Source: Frigoribacterium sp. Leaf8
Lineage (GTDB): Bacteria; Actinomycetota; Actinomycetes; Actinomycetales; Microbacteriaceae
Length of the DNA: 64,000 bases
Direction of reading: 5' to 3'
Assembly (NCBI RefSeq): GCF_001421165.1
Contig: NZ_LMKB01000005.1
Span: 731,631 to 795,630, forward strand
A program made the translations under genes and the position numbers. Shown here piece after piece: positions 27,828 through 35,804 of the stretch; within the stretch, counting starts at the first letter, position 1; each line of letters starts with the position of its first letter. The notes under the pieces are model-generated. The model worked only from the letters and a program-made list of their open reading frames with translations, was not told the origin of the DNA and did not search any database.

Positions 27828-28607
27828 TCAGGCATGACCGAGATGCCCACGCAGGCCGGCCAGTTCGACGAGCAGGTCCGCCACGGCGGCGGGGTCGGCG
27901 ACGCGATGCATCGCCCCCGTCTCGCCCGGGCCGACCTTGATCGACAGGTCGCCCTCGCCGAGTGCCCGGAAGCCGTCCTCGTCGGTGACGTCGTCCCCGG
28001 CGTAGAGGACGCCCGTGGCCTGGACGGCCTCCCGGAGTCGGTCGATGCCGTCGTTCTTGCCGGTCGCCCGGACGGCGAACTCGAGGACGTTCTTGCCGAC
28101 GCGCTCGTGCATGCCGCCGAGCGCCTCGACGGCCTCGCGGGCCGCCGCGTGGACGGCCTCGGTGGTCGCGGCGTCCGCGAGCCGCGTGTGCAGGGCGAGG
28201 CCTGCGGGTTTCTCTTCGACGAAGACGCCCTCACGCCCCTCGGCCACACCGTGGACGGCATCGGACAAGCGCGCACGGCCGGCCTTCTCGTCGTCGCTCA
28301 ACGAGGTCTCGTGACCGTCGACCCGCACCTCGATGCCGTGCGAGCCGACCAACAGCACCTCGTCGGGGGTCTGGCTGACCTCGATTAACGAGGCGAGGTC
28401 GCGCCCGGACACGAGGGCGACGGTGGTCTGGTCGAGTGCCGACAGGCGCATGATCGCGTCCAGGGCCGCGGGCAACGCCCGGGCCCGCAGGGGCGCGTCG
28501 ACCTCGGGCGCCAGGGTGCCGTCGAAGTCGAGCGCGACGAGGAGGCGCGGGGTCGTCGCGAGACGACCGAGCGCGTCGCTCAGGGCCAGGGGGTCGGAAC
28601 CGGTCAC
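27828..28607 (-). CDS. otsB: trehalose-6-phosphate phosphatase
   Basis: OtsB dephosphorylates trehalose 6-phosphate to trehalose. The 259-residue HAD-type enzyme has the nucleophile motif LDFDGTLAP (residues 25-33), motif II around ALVSGRD, and the C-terminal acidic motif YAGDDVTDEDGF. The GTG start overlaps the otsA stop (GTGA), so both enzymes of the pathway are coupled. Trehalose is a compatible solute, in line with the neighbouring Mrp and downstream glycine betaine genes. Confidence 0.95.
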   Translation of the reverse strand: MTGSDPLALSDALGRLATTPRLLVALDFDGTLAPEVDAPLRARALPAALDAIMRLSALDQTTVALVSGRDLASLIEVSQTPDEVLLVGSHGIEVRVDGHETSLSDDEKAGRARLSDAVHGVAEGREGVFVEEKPAGLALHTRLADAATTEAVHAAAREAVEALGGMHERVGKNVLEFAVRATGKNDGIDRLREAVQATGVLYAGDDVTDEDGFRALGEGDLSIKVGPGETGAMHRVADPAAVADLLVELAGLRGHLGHA

Positions 28608-30103
28608 GAGACGTCACCGTCCGTCGTCGCCGAGGCCGGGGCGGGCGTGATCTGCTGCCCGGGTCGCACGTTCTCGAGGGCCTGCAGGAAGGACGCCGAC
28701 CACTTGGCCACGTCGTTCTCGAGGACGCGACGGCGCAGGGCCCGCATGCGGGTGGTGCGGTCGCGCTTGGGCATCTCGACGGCGCGCATGATGGTGTTCT
28801 TGAGGCCGCCGATGTCGTGCGGGTTGATCAGCAGGGCGCTCTTGAGCTCGTCGGCCGCGCCGGCGAACTCGCTCAGCACGAGCACGCCGTCGTTGTCGCG
28901 CCGCACCGCCACGTACTCTTTCGCGACCAGGTTCATGCCGTCGCGGAGGGCCGTGACCAGCATGATGTCGGCGGCGAGGTACAACGCCACCATCTCTTCG
29001 CGCGGGTAGCCGTGGTGGTGGTAGCTGATGGCCGTGTGGCTCATGGTGCCGTAGTCGCCGTTCACGCGGCCGACGGAGAGCTCGATCTCGTCGCGCAGCA
29101 GCTTGTACGTCTCGACCCGCTCACGGCTCGGGCTCGCGACCTGCACGAGCGTGGCGTCCTCGACGCTGAGCCGACCGTCGGCGAGCAGCTCGCCGAACGC
29201 CTTCATGCGGTGCCGGATGCCCTTCGTGTAGTCGAGACGGTCGACGCCGAGCATGATCGTCTTGGGGTTGCCGAGGCCCTCGCGGATCTCGCGCGCCCTG
29301 GCCTGCACGTCCGGGCGCGCGGCGAGCTCTTCGTAGCTGGCGGCGTCGATCGAGATCGGGAAGTGCTTCGCCAGCACCCGACGGACCTTGGTGCCCCGGC
29401 GCGAGACCGGCGCGGACTCGTCGTCGACCGGGACCTCGATGTAGGGGCGCGTCGTCGAGTACCCGAGCAGGTGGCGGACGGCGCGGGAGAAGTTCGACGC
29501 GTCGTCCGCCCGCTGGAAGCCGATGACGTCGGCACCGAGCAGGCCCTCGACGATCTGCTGCCGCCAGGGCAGCTGCGAGAAGATGCCGAGCGGCGGGAAC
29601 GGGATGTGGTTGAAGAACCCGATGGTGACGTCGGGCCGGGCCTCGCGCAGCATCTTGGGCACGAGTTGCAGCTGGTAGTCCTGCACCCAGATGGTGCCGC
29701 CCTCTTCGGTGATCTCGGCCGCGCGGTCGGCGAAGCGCTGGTTGACCTGCACGTAGGACTCCCACCAGACCCGGTGGTAGGTCGGGGCGGCGATGACGTC
29801 GTGGTAGAGCGGCCAGAGCGTGTCGTTGCTGAAGCCCTCGTAGTAGCGCTGCACCTCGTCGGCGCTGAGCGGCACGGGGACGATCTCGATGCCGTCGGAC
29901 TCGAAGGGCTCGAACTCGAGGTCGGGTTGGCCCGCCCAGCCCACCCACGCCCCGTCGTTGGCCTTCATGACGGGTTCGAGGGCGGTGACGAGACCCCCGG
30001 GCGAGTGCTGCCACGACGCCGACCCGTCGTCGGCGATGACCCGGTCGACGGGGAGGCGGTTGGAGACGACGACGAAGCCGTAACGTTCGGGGGTGTCGGG
30101 CAT
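28604..30103 (-). CDS. otsA: alpha,alpha-trehalose-phosphate synthase (UDP- or GDP-glucose)
   Basis: OtsA joins a nucleotide-activated glucose to glucose 6-phosphate (GT20 family). The protein of about 499 residues starts near the donor/acceptor loop (FVVVSNRLPVDR, HSPGGLVTAL) and contains IWVQDYQLQLVPKML, GFFNHIPFPPLG, MLGVDRLDYTKGI and the donor-binding RDGMNLVAKEYVA. The ATG at 30103 was chosen by alignment to the usual N-terminus; AGGAG lies 12 bases upstream. A second ATG at 30127 is possible. A TAATCT -10 box is at 30152-30157. It forms a two-gene operon with otsB. Confidence 0.96.
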   Translation of the reverse strand: MPDTPERYGFVVVSNRLPVDRVIADDGSASWQHSPGGLVTALEPVMKANDGAWVGWAGQPDLEFEPFESDGIEIVPVPLSADEVQRYYEGFSNDTLWPLYHDVIAAPTYHRVWWESYVQVNQRFADRAAEITEEGGTIWVQDYQLQLVPKMLREARPDVTIGFFNHIPFPPLGIFSQLPWRQQIVEGLLGADVIGFQRADDASNFSRAVRHLLGYSTTRPYIEVPVDDESAPVSRRGTKVRRVLAKHFPISIDAASYEELAARPDVQARAREIREGLGNPKTIMLGVDRLDYTKGIRHRMKAFGELLADGRLSVEDATLVQVASPSRERVETYKLLRDEIELSVGRVNGDYGTMSHTAISYHHHGYPREEMVALYLAADIMLVTALRDGMNLVAKEYVAVRRDNDGVLVLSEFAGAADELKSALLINPHDIGGLKNTIMRAVEMPKRDRTTRMRALRRRVLENDVAKWSASFLQALENVRPGQQITPAPASATTDGDVS

Positions 30104-30151
30104 GGGGTGGGTCGGCTCCTGTCGCATCGCCCGCACGGACGCGGGACGGCC

Positions 30152-30157
30152 AGATTA
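30152..30157 (-). promoter_or_regulatory. -10 box of otsAB
   Basis: The minus strand reads TGATAATCT, giving a TAATCT -10 with a TG-like extension about 49 bases before the otsA ATG at 30103. The same hexamer stands before mtrA. No good -35 was seen. Confidence 0.5.
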
Positions 30158-30211
30158 TCAGCGGTGCCCCAGACGGCTCCTGGCGACCGGCGTACCCCAC
30201 CCGGACGATCG

Positions 30212-30982
30212 TCAGACGAGGCGCAGGGTCGCCTCGGCGGCCCGCACGAGGGACGCCCCGTAGCTCGGTCCGTGTCCGGCGGCGTGCACGGCCAACGGGT
30301 GGAGCTGGTGCAGTGGCACGCGACCCCGCCACCCCTCGCCCAGCGGCGAGCGCGCCTGGTAGCCCGCCAGCACGTCCTCGAGGTGCGGGCAGCCGAACAG
30401 GGCCAGCATCGCCAGGTCGGTCTCGGGATGACCGCCGTGGGCGGCCGGGTCGATGAGCACGACTCCCCCGGCGTCGAAGAGCACGTTGCCGGCCCACAGG
30501 TCCCCGTGGAGGCGGGCCGGGGGCAGGTCGTCGTCGAACGCGCCCTCGGCGACGAGGCGGCAGGCTCGCTCGACGACCTCGAGGCCCGCCCGGTCGAGAC
30601 CGCCCGCCCGGACGGCGACGCGGGCGTAGGGCAGGACCCGCTGCTCGGCGTAGAAGACCCCCCAGGTCGCCTTCGGTCGCACCGTCATCGGACGGCTGCC
30701 GATGAAGCACGGCCCCGCCCACCCCCGAGGAGGCGCACCGAACGCCTCCGCGCCGCTCGCGTGGGTCACCGCGAGGGCCTCGCCGAAGGCCCGTGCGGCC
30801 TCCGCCGTGGGACGGACCTCGTGCACGGGATCGAGGTCGATGCGCCCCGGGGACGCGGCCTGGACGCCGACCGTGCGCGCGCCTCCTCGGGGCGTGGCCT
30901 CGGCGAGCCAGGCGAGACCGGCCGCCTCGGCCTCGAAGAACCCGGCGGGGGCGTCGGCACGCTGCTTCGTGTAGGAGGTCAC
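30212..30982 (-). CDS. fructosamine kinase-family protein
   Basis: This 256-residue protein belongs to the fructosamine-3-kinase/APH-like kinases, which phosphorylate sugar adducts on amines so that glycation is reversed. The catalytic motif is HGDLWAGN (residues 159-166, Asp161 as base) and the metal-binding aspartate lies in VLIDPAAHGGHPETDL (Asp178). The length and N-terminus match the short form common in actinobacteria. The start is the GTG of 30982; no ribosome site is needed if the transcript is leaderless. It is divergent from corA across only 18 bp. The true substrate, protein-bound or free, is not known. Confidence 0.88.
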   Translation of the reverse strand: MTSYTKQRADAPAGFFEAEAAGLAWLAEATPRGGARTVGVQAASPGRIDLDPVHEVRPTAEAARAFGEALAVTHASGAEAFGAPPRGWAGPCFIGSRPMTVRPKATWGVFYAEQRVLPYARVAVRAGGLDRAGLEVVERACRLVAEGAFDDDLPPARLHGDLWAGNVLFDAGGVVLIDPAAHGGHPETDLAMLALFGCPHLEDVLAGYQARSPLGEGWRGRVPLHQLHPLAVHAAGHGPSYGASLVRAAEATLRLV

Positions 30983-31000
30983 GGGAATAGCATGCGCCCC
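30983..31000. promoter_or_regulatory. 18-bp divergent promoter between fructosamine kinase and corA
   Basis: Only 18 bases separate the two start codons. On the plus strand TAGCAT (30988-30993) stands seven bases before the corA ATG at 31001. On the minus strand the overlapping CATGCT stands six bases before the GTG of the kinase gene. Both transcripts would be leaderless, and the polymerase sites overlap. Confidence 0.5.
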
Positions 31001-32041
31001 ATGACCGACACCCGTCCCCCGCGCACCGAGGGGCCCCGCGGCCCCGCCGACGACGGTGCCCGTCCCGACACGACCATCGTCACGCGCGCCTACCGAGGGG
31101 GCCAGCTGATCGCCCACGACTTCCCGCTGCACGAGGTGAGCGACCACCTGGAGACGGACGGCTGCCACGTGTGGATCGACCTCACCGACCCGACCGCCGG
31201 CGACCTCGCCTCGCTCGAGGACGAACTCGGACTGCACGAGCTCGCCGTCGAGGACGCGCTGCAGGACGGACAGCGGCCCAAGGTCGACCGTTACGACAAC
31301 CATCTGTTCACCGCTCTCTACGACGTGCGCTTCGACCGGGCCAGCGGCGTGCTCGACACGAGCGAGGTGAAGGCGTTCATCACGGAGCGCGCCCTCGTGA
31401 CGATCCACCATCCGGAGTTCGACGTCACCCGGCTGCAGGCGACCTTCGACCAGAACCGCGACCTGGCGTCGCACGGCGTCTCGTACTTCCTCTGGGGTCT
31501 GCTCGACTGCGTCGTGGACCGGCACTTCGACGCCACGGATGCGCTGGACGACGAGATCGAGGGCATCGCCGACGACCTCTTCGACCCCGCGCCCCGGACC
31601 ATCGACGTGCAGAAGCGCTCGTTCGCCCTGCGGAAGAGCCTCGTCCAGCTGCGGCGGGTCGCGTCGCCGATGCGCGAGGTGCTGAACACGCTGCTGCGCC
31701 GCGACCTGAAGGAGGTCGACTCCGCCATGCACCCGTACTTCCAGGACGTCTACGACCACGTGCTGCGCGTGGCCGAGCAGAACGACTCCCTGCGCGACCT
31801 CGTCTCGACCATCCTCGACACGAACCTCAACCTGCAGTCCAACCGCATGAACCTCATCATGAAGAAGGTGACGAGCTGGGCGGCCATCATCGCGGTCCCC
31901 ACGGCGATCACCGGGTTCTACGGGCAGAACGTGCCGTATCCGGGGTTCCAGTCCGCCGCCGGCTTCGTCACCTCGTGCGTGCTGATCGTGGCGATCGGCG
32001 GCCTGCTCTGGTGGCAGTTCAAGCGCCGCGACTGGCTGTAG
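31001..32041 (+). CDS. corA: CorA-family magnesium/divalent cation transporter
   Basis: The 346-residue protein has a large cytoplasmic N-terminal funnel (residues 1-280) and two C-terminal helices. The funnel includes VWIDLTDPTAGDLASLEDE and the long helix with DLVSTILDTNLNLQSNRMN. The pore-loop signature of CorA is GMN; here the sequence is FYGQNVPYPG, with Met replaced by Gln. This variant occurs in actinobacterial members as far as I recall. CorA channels import Mg2+ and sometimes Co2+ or Ni2+. The ATG at 31001 fits the -10 box at 30988; an ATG at 30992 overlaps that box. Confidence 0.9.
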   Translation: MTDTRPPRTEGPRGPADDGARPDTTIVTRAYRGGQLIAHDFPLHEVSDHLETDGCHVWIDLTDPTAGDLASLEDELGLHELAVEDALQDGQRPKVDRYDNHLFTALYDVRFDRASGVLDTSEVKAFITERALVTIHHPEFDVTRLQATFDQNRDLASHGVSYFLWGLLDCVVDRHFDATDALDDEIEGIADDLFDPAPRTIDVQKRSFALRKSLVQLRRVASPMREVLNTLLRRDLKEVDSAMHPYFQDVYDHVLRVAEQNDSLRDLVSTILDTNLNLQSNRMNLIMKKVTSWAAIIAVPTAITGFYGQNVPYPGFQSAAGFVTSCVLIVAIGGLLWWQFKRRDWL

Positions 32042-32097
32042 CCCGCCGTTCCCGCACTGTTCACCGCGGTGTCGACGCCGCCGCGACGCCCCGGTCG

Positions 32098-32103
32098 TAG
32101 CCT
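32098..32103 (+). promoter_or_regulatory. -10 box of the isomerase gene, leaderless geometry
   Basis: TAGCCT is followed by six bases and the GTG start at 32110, with no ribosome binding site. Transcription is predicted to begin at the start codon. Confidence 0.5.
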
Positions 32104-32109
32104 GGCCGC

Positions 32110-33159
32110 GTGATCACGGTCGGAATGAGCACGTCCTGCGTCTTCCCGCTGACGACCGACGAGGCCTTCCGGCTCGCGCGGCTCACCGGCTTCGACGGGG
32201 TCGAGGTGATGGTGACGGCCGATCGGGCGACCCGACGACCCGAGCTGCTCCGTGCGGCGACCGCCCGGTGGGGGCTGCCCGTTCTCTCGGTGCACGCCCC
32301 CGTCCTGCCCGTCGCGCACTTCGCCTTCGGTCGTGACCAGGTCGACAAGCTGCGGCGCTCGGCCGGACTGGCCCGCGAGCTGGGCGCCACGACCGTCGTC
32401 GTCCATCCGCCGTTCGTCTGGCAGCGGTCCTACGCGGCGCGCTTCGTCGACGTCGTCCGCGAGATCGCGACCGAGACGGGCGTCACCCTCGCCGTCGAGA
32501 ACATGTTCCCCGTGAGGTTCGGACCGGCCGGGTTCGACCCCTACCGCCCGGGACACGACCCCTCGTCCCTCGACGTGGAGGCGGCCACCCTCGACTTCTC
32601 GCACGCCGCCGTCGCCGGGCGCGACGCGCTCGACCTCGCCCTGGCGCTCGGGCCGAGGTTGCGCCACGTCCACCTGACCGACGGCGTCGTCTCGTCCCGC
32701 CCCGGCGGGCTGCACGACCAGCACCGGGTGCCGGGTCGCGGCACGCAGCCGGTCGCCGAGGTGCTCACCCACCTGGCCCGGTCGGGGTGGGCCGGCACCG
32801 TCGCCGCCGAGGTGCACACCGACGGGGACGAGGAGGCGCGGCTCGGCCAGCTCCGGCGGACGCTCGCCTTCGCGCGCCGTCACCTCGCGACCGCACCCGC
32901 GTCGGGCCCGAGCGCCCGGGACCCTCAGACGAACAGCACCGTCGCGACGACCGCGAGCGGCACGGCGACCGCCGCCACCCCGAGGCCGGCGAGCACGAAC
33001 CGCCCCCAGGCGACCTCGACGCCCATCGACGACAAGCGCGAGTGCCAGAGCAGCGTGGCGAGCGAGGCCCACGGCGTCACGAGGCAGCCGATGTTGACCC
33101 CGACGAGTACGGCGACGAGCCGCAGCGGCGACCCGGCCACCGGCTCGAGGGCGAGGTAG
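32110..33159 (+). CDS. sugar phosphate isomerase/epimerase (TIM barrel) with antisense tail
   Basis: The first 265 residues or so form an AP-endonuclease-2/xylose-isomerase-like TIM barrel. Segments such as GFDGVEVMVTAD, VLSVHAPVLP, ATTVVVHPPF, GVTLAVENMF and RHVHLTDGVV carry the usual metal-binding Glu, His and Asp residues. The substrate is unknown. The frame has no stop at the expected end and continues for about 75 low-complexity residues rich in Thr, Ala and Ser, antisense to the 3' end of the convergent SLC13-type gene (235-bp overlap from 32925). That tail is probably just non-functional read-on or the result of a lost stop codon. Confidence 0.8.
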   Translation: MITVGMSTSCVFPLTTDEAFRLARLTGFDGVEVMVTADRATRRPELLRAATARWGLPVLSVHAPVLPVAHFAFGRDQVDKLRRSAGLARELGATTVVVHPPFVWQRSYAARFVDVVREIATETGVTLAVENMFPVRFGPAGFDPYRPGHDPSSLDVEAATLDFSHAAVAGRDALDLALALGPRLRHVHLTDGVVSSRPGGLHDQHRVPGRGTQPVAEVLTHLARSGWAGTVAAEVHTDGDEEARLGQLRRTLAFARRHLATAPASGPSARDPQTNSTVATTASGTATAATPRPASTNRPQATSTPIDDKRECQSSVASEAHGVTRQPMLTPTSTATSRSGDPATGSRAR

Positions 33160-34079
33160 GCCGGGAGGTTGTTGGCCACGTTCGCGGCCACCGCGCTGCC
33201 GCCCGCCAGTCGAAGCAGGTCGGGCAATTGGTCGCCGGTGCCCACGACGGCTCCGAGCAGGTCCGCCAGGCCGAGCGAGTGAGCGGCCTCGACGACGAGG
33301 AACAGCCCGCCGGCGAAGAGCAGCGTGCCCCACGGCACCAGCCCGAGTCGGAGGACGCCGCGGCGGCGGACGGCCGTGGTGACGACGAGCACGAGCGCCG
33401 CGACGGCGGCGGGGATCCAGACCTCGACGCCCGAGACCAGGGCCGGCACGAGCAGCCCCGTCGCGACCGCGGCGACGCCGAAGAGCACGCGGTCGGCCAC
33501 GGGCTCGGACGCCGGCGCCTCGAACCGGCCGACCAGCTGACGGCGGTAGCGCAGTCCGATGGCCACGACGGGGACGACGACGCCCACCACGGCGGCCGGT
33601 GCGACCAAGGCGGCGAATTGCACCGGGGCCGGTGATCCGAGCTCGTGCAGCGCGAGCAGGTTGGTGAGGTTCGAGACCGGCAACAGCATCGAGGCGCAGT
33701 TCGCGAGCCACACCGTCGTCAACGCGAACGGCATCGGCGGCAGGCCGGCATGCCGGGCCACGATCACGACCACCGGCGTGAGCAGCACCGCCGTCGTGTC
33801 GAGCGAGAGGAACACCGTGCAGAGCACCGCGAGCGCCACGACCAGGAGCCACAGCACGAGCACCCGCCCTCCGGCCAGCCGGGCCGAGGCGGACGCCAGC
33901 CACGAGAAGAGTCCGGCCTCTGCCGCGAGCTCCGCGACGATCGTCAGGCCGACGACGAAGCCGAGCACGGGCGCGACCCGTTCGACGAGCGCGAGCAGTT
34001 CGTCACCGGTCAGGACGCCGGTGAACACGGCCACGAGGCCGAGCAACACGAACACGCCTCCGAGCAGGGCAGTGCGCAC
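32925..34079 (-). CDS. SLC13/ArsB-type ion transporter
   Basis: The 384-residue integral membrane protein has about ten helices in two inverted halves, with family segments FLSLDTTAVLLTPVV, LANCASMLLPVSNLTNLLAL and GGSAVAANVANNLPAYLAL. It belongs to the ArsB/NhaD/SLC13 ion-transporter superfamily. The substrate (arsenite, Na+/H+, dicarboxylate or phosphate) cannot be settled; no arsR or arsC is adjacent, so an arsenical role is not supported. AAGGAG lies seven bases before the GTG start. Its 3' end overlaps the opposing isomerase frame. Confidence 0.85.
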   Translation of the reverse strand: MRTALLGGVFVLLGLVAVFTGVLTGDELLALVERVAPVLGFVVGLTIVAELAAEAGLFSWLASASARLAGGRVLVLWLLVVALAVLCTVFLSLDTTAVLLTPVVVIVARHAGLPPMPFALTTVWLANCASMLLPVSNLTNLLALHELGSPAPVQFAALVAPAAVVGVVVPVVAIGLRYRRQLVGRFEAPASEPVADRVLFGVAAVATGLLVPALVSGVEVWIPAAVAALVLVVTTAVRRRGVLRLGLVPWGTLLFAGGLFLVVEAAHSLGLADLLGAVVGTGDQLPDLLRLAGGSAVAANVANNLPAYLALEPVAGSPLRLVAVLVGVNIGCLVTPWASLATLLWHSRLSSMGVEVAWGRFVLAGLGVAAVAVPLAVVATVLFV

Positions 34080-34201
34080 GGCATTCTCCTTCGACCGCAG
34101 GACGCACCGGCACGGGACGCCGGGCAGCTCAACCTACCCCCACCCGGACTCGTGCCACGTCACGCGGTACCGTGGTCGAAACGACCCCTGGGAGCCCCAC
34201 C

Positions 34202-34381
34202 GTGCGCAAATTCCTCTTCAACGGCGCGATCATCAGCGCGATCTTCTCCGGCATCAGCCTCCTCAAGAGCCTGAGCGCCGGCCCTCGTGACTGGCGCCTC
34301 GCCCTCATGGCGATCAGCTGGGCGGCCTCGACCGCGATCGCCGTGGGCAACGTCATCGAGGCCGCGAACGACGACGACTGA
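34202..34381 (+). CDS. 59-residue membrane microprotein
   Basis: A small open frame starts at the GTG of 34202, with GGGAG seven bases before it and a TACCGT -10-like box at 34168. The product is hydrophobic, with one or two membrane segments (AIISAIFSGISLL and LALMAISWAASTAIAVG), and ends in the acidic EAANDDD. A strong terminator follows directly. The ribosome site, promoter and terminator all fit, so I regard it as a real gene. The function is unknown. Confidence 0.65.
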   Translation: MRKFLFNGAIISAIFSGISLLKSLSAGPRDWRLALMAISWAASTAIAVGNVIEAANDDD

Positions 34382-34396
34382 CGTCTGCCGAGACAC

Positions 34397-34436
34397 CGAG
34401 GAGGCGCGTCCCGCTCTGGCGGGGCGCGCCTCCTCG
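34397..34436. terminator. hairpin terminator built from GGAGGCGCG arms
   Basis: Outer arms CGAGGAGGCGCG and its complement (12 bp) and inner arms CCCGC/GCGGG form one near-continuous stem with a TCTG loop. It lies between the convergent microprotein and MscS genes and can serve both. Confidence 0.85.
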
Positions 34437-34450
34437 TCCGTGTGGTCGCG

Positions 34451-35761
34451 TCAGCGACGCCCGTCGACGCCGGGCGTCGGCCCGGCCGGATCGCCGTCGG
34501 GACGGCCGGTCGGCAGGCCACCGGGTCGTCCCGCGACGTGCGGGTCGTGTTCCGCCTCGGCGCCGAGCGAGGCCTGGTACTCGGCGACGTCGTGGATCGG
34601 GATGGCCGCCGTGAAGAGCGCCGTGCGTTCGGAGTCGGCGTTGTCGCCGCTGAACAGGGCGGAGGCCTCCGACGTCGACCGGTGGGCCCGTCCCTTCGGC
34701 GCCGGTTCGGCCTCGACCATCTGCACCCGCGTCCGCGGGATCGACTGCGGGCTCTTCGCGTGCAGCCAGGCGATCAGGTCCTCTCGGACGAGGCAGCGCA
34801 GGTCGAACAGGGTCGGTGCGTCCTTGGCCGTGACGAGCACCCTCACCCGCACGTAGCCGGCCTGGGCGTCGGTGACCTGGAGCACCTTGGTGCGTCCGTC
34901 CCAGAGGTCCGTCCCCGCGAGGATCACGTCGAGCTCCTTCCGCATGGCCCCCGGGTCGACCCGCCAGTCCAGGTCGAACTCGACCGCTCCGAGCAGCTCG
35001 CTGTTGCGCCGAGTCCAGTTCTCGAACGGGGTGGTCGTGAAGTAGGTCGACGGCAGCACGAGACGCCGGTCGTCCCAGACGTGGACGACGACGTACGACA
35101 GGGTGATCTCCTCGATCAGGCCCCATTGCCCCTCGACCACGACGACGTCGTCGATGCGGATGGCGTCGCTGAAGGCCAGTTGGATGCCCGCGAAGACGTT
35201 CGCCAGGGTCGACTGCGCCGCGAGGCCCGCGACGACCGAGACCAGCCCCGCACTCGCGAGGACGCTCGCACCGACCGCCTCGACCCCCGGGAACCCGAGC
35301 AGCACGGTGCCCGCGGCCAGGATCACGATCAGGGCCACGGTCAGCCGTCGGAGGATGAGCACCTGGGTGCGGACCCGACGCGCCACCCGGTTGTCGGGGG
35401 TGTCGACCCGGTAGCGCGACAGGCCGAGGTCCTCGAAGAAGATCGCGAGGGCACCCACGAACCAGGCGACGACGACGATGACGGCGCAGCGGAAGGCCTG
35501 TGACACCCACCCCTCCCCCGGGTAGTCGGCGGGGAGCAGGGCGTCGAACGACGTGGTCAGCGCGACGACGAGCAGCACGACGAGCAGCGTGGCGCGGAAG
35601 GGGCGGCGCATGCGCGTCACGAAGGCCTGCGCCCACTCCTTGCGCTTGGCGACCACGCCGACGACCAGGCCGACGACGGCCGAGATGACGAAGGTGAGGA
35701 CGACGGCGGCGACGAGCGAGATGACGAGTTGTATCCAGGGCATCCCCCGAGCCTGTCGCAT
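34451..35761 (-). CDS. mechanosensitive ion channel, MscS family
   Basis: This protein of about 436 residues has N-terminal membrane helices (about residues 8-32, 50-70 and 85-108). The MscS core follows: pore helix GASVLASAGLVSVVAGLAAQ and beta domain beginning FSDAIRIDDVVVVEGQWGLIEEITL. A variable cytoplasmic tail rich in Pro, Gly and Asp ends the protein. Such channels open on membrane tension and release solutes after osmotic downshock. I start at the ATG of 35761, with GGAG nine bases upstream; the ATG at 35743 is an alternative. The 5' end lies 43 bases from a divergent hydrolase gene. Confidence 0.9.
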   Translation of the reverse strand: MRQARGMPWIQLVISLVAAVVLTFVISAVVGLVVGVVAKRKEWAQAFVTRMRRPFRATLLVVLLVVALTTSFDALLPADYPGEGWVSQAFRCAVIVVVAWFVGALAIFFEDLGLSRYRVDTPDNRVARRVRTQVLILRRLTVALIVILAAGTVLLGFPGVEAVGASVLASAGLVSVVAGLAAQSTLANVFAGIQLAFSDAIRIDDVVVVEGQWGLIEEITLSYVVVHVWDDRRLVLPSTYFTTTPFENWTRRNSELLGAVEFDLDWRVDPGAMRKELDVILAGTDLWDGRTKVLQVTDAQAGYVRVRVLVTAKDAPTLFDLRCLVREDLIAWLHAKSPQSIPRTRVQMVEAEPAPKGRAHRSTSEASALFSGDNADSERTALFTAAIPIHDVAEYQASLGAEAEHDPHVAGRPGGLPTGRPDGDPAGPTPGVDGRR

Positions 35762-35804
35762 GACGCACGGCTCCGTCCCGGCTGGCCCCTGGGACGATGG
35801 AACG

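Noticed and set aside
28817-31000. Very long plus-strand frame antisense to otsA and the fructosamine kinase gene, joined to corA
   Set aside because: It is the antisense of two well-supported genes. CorA starts at 31001 with its own -10 box.
32925-34079. Arsenite efflux pump (ArsB) as a firm call
   Set aside because: The fold fits, but the wider SLC13/NhaD/ArsB group shares it and no arsR or arsC gene is nearby.
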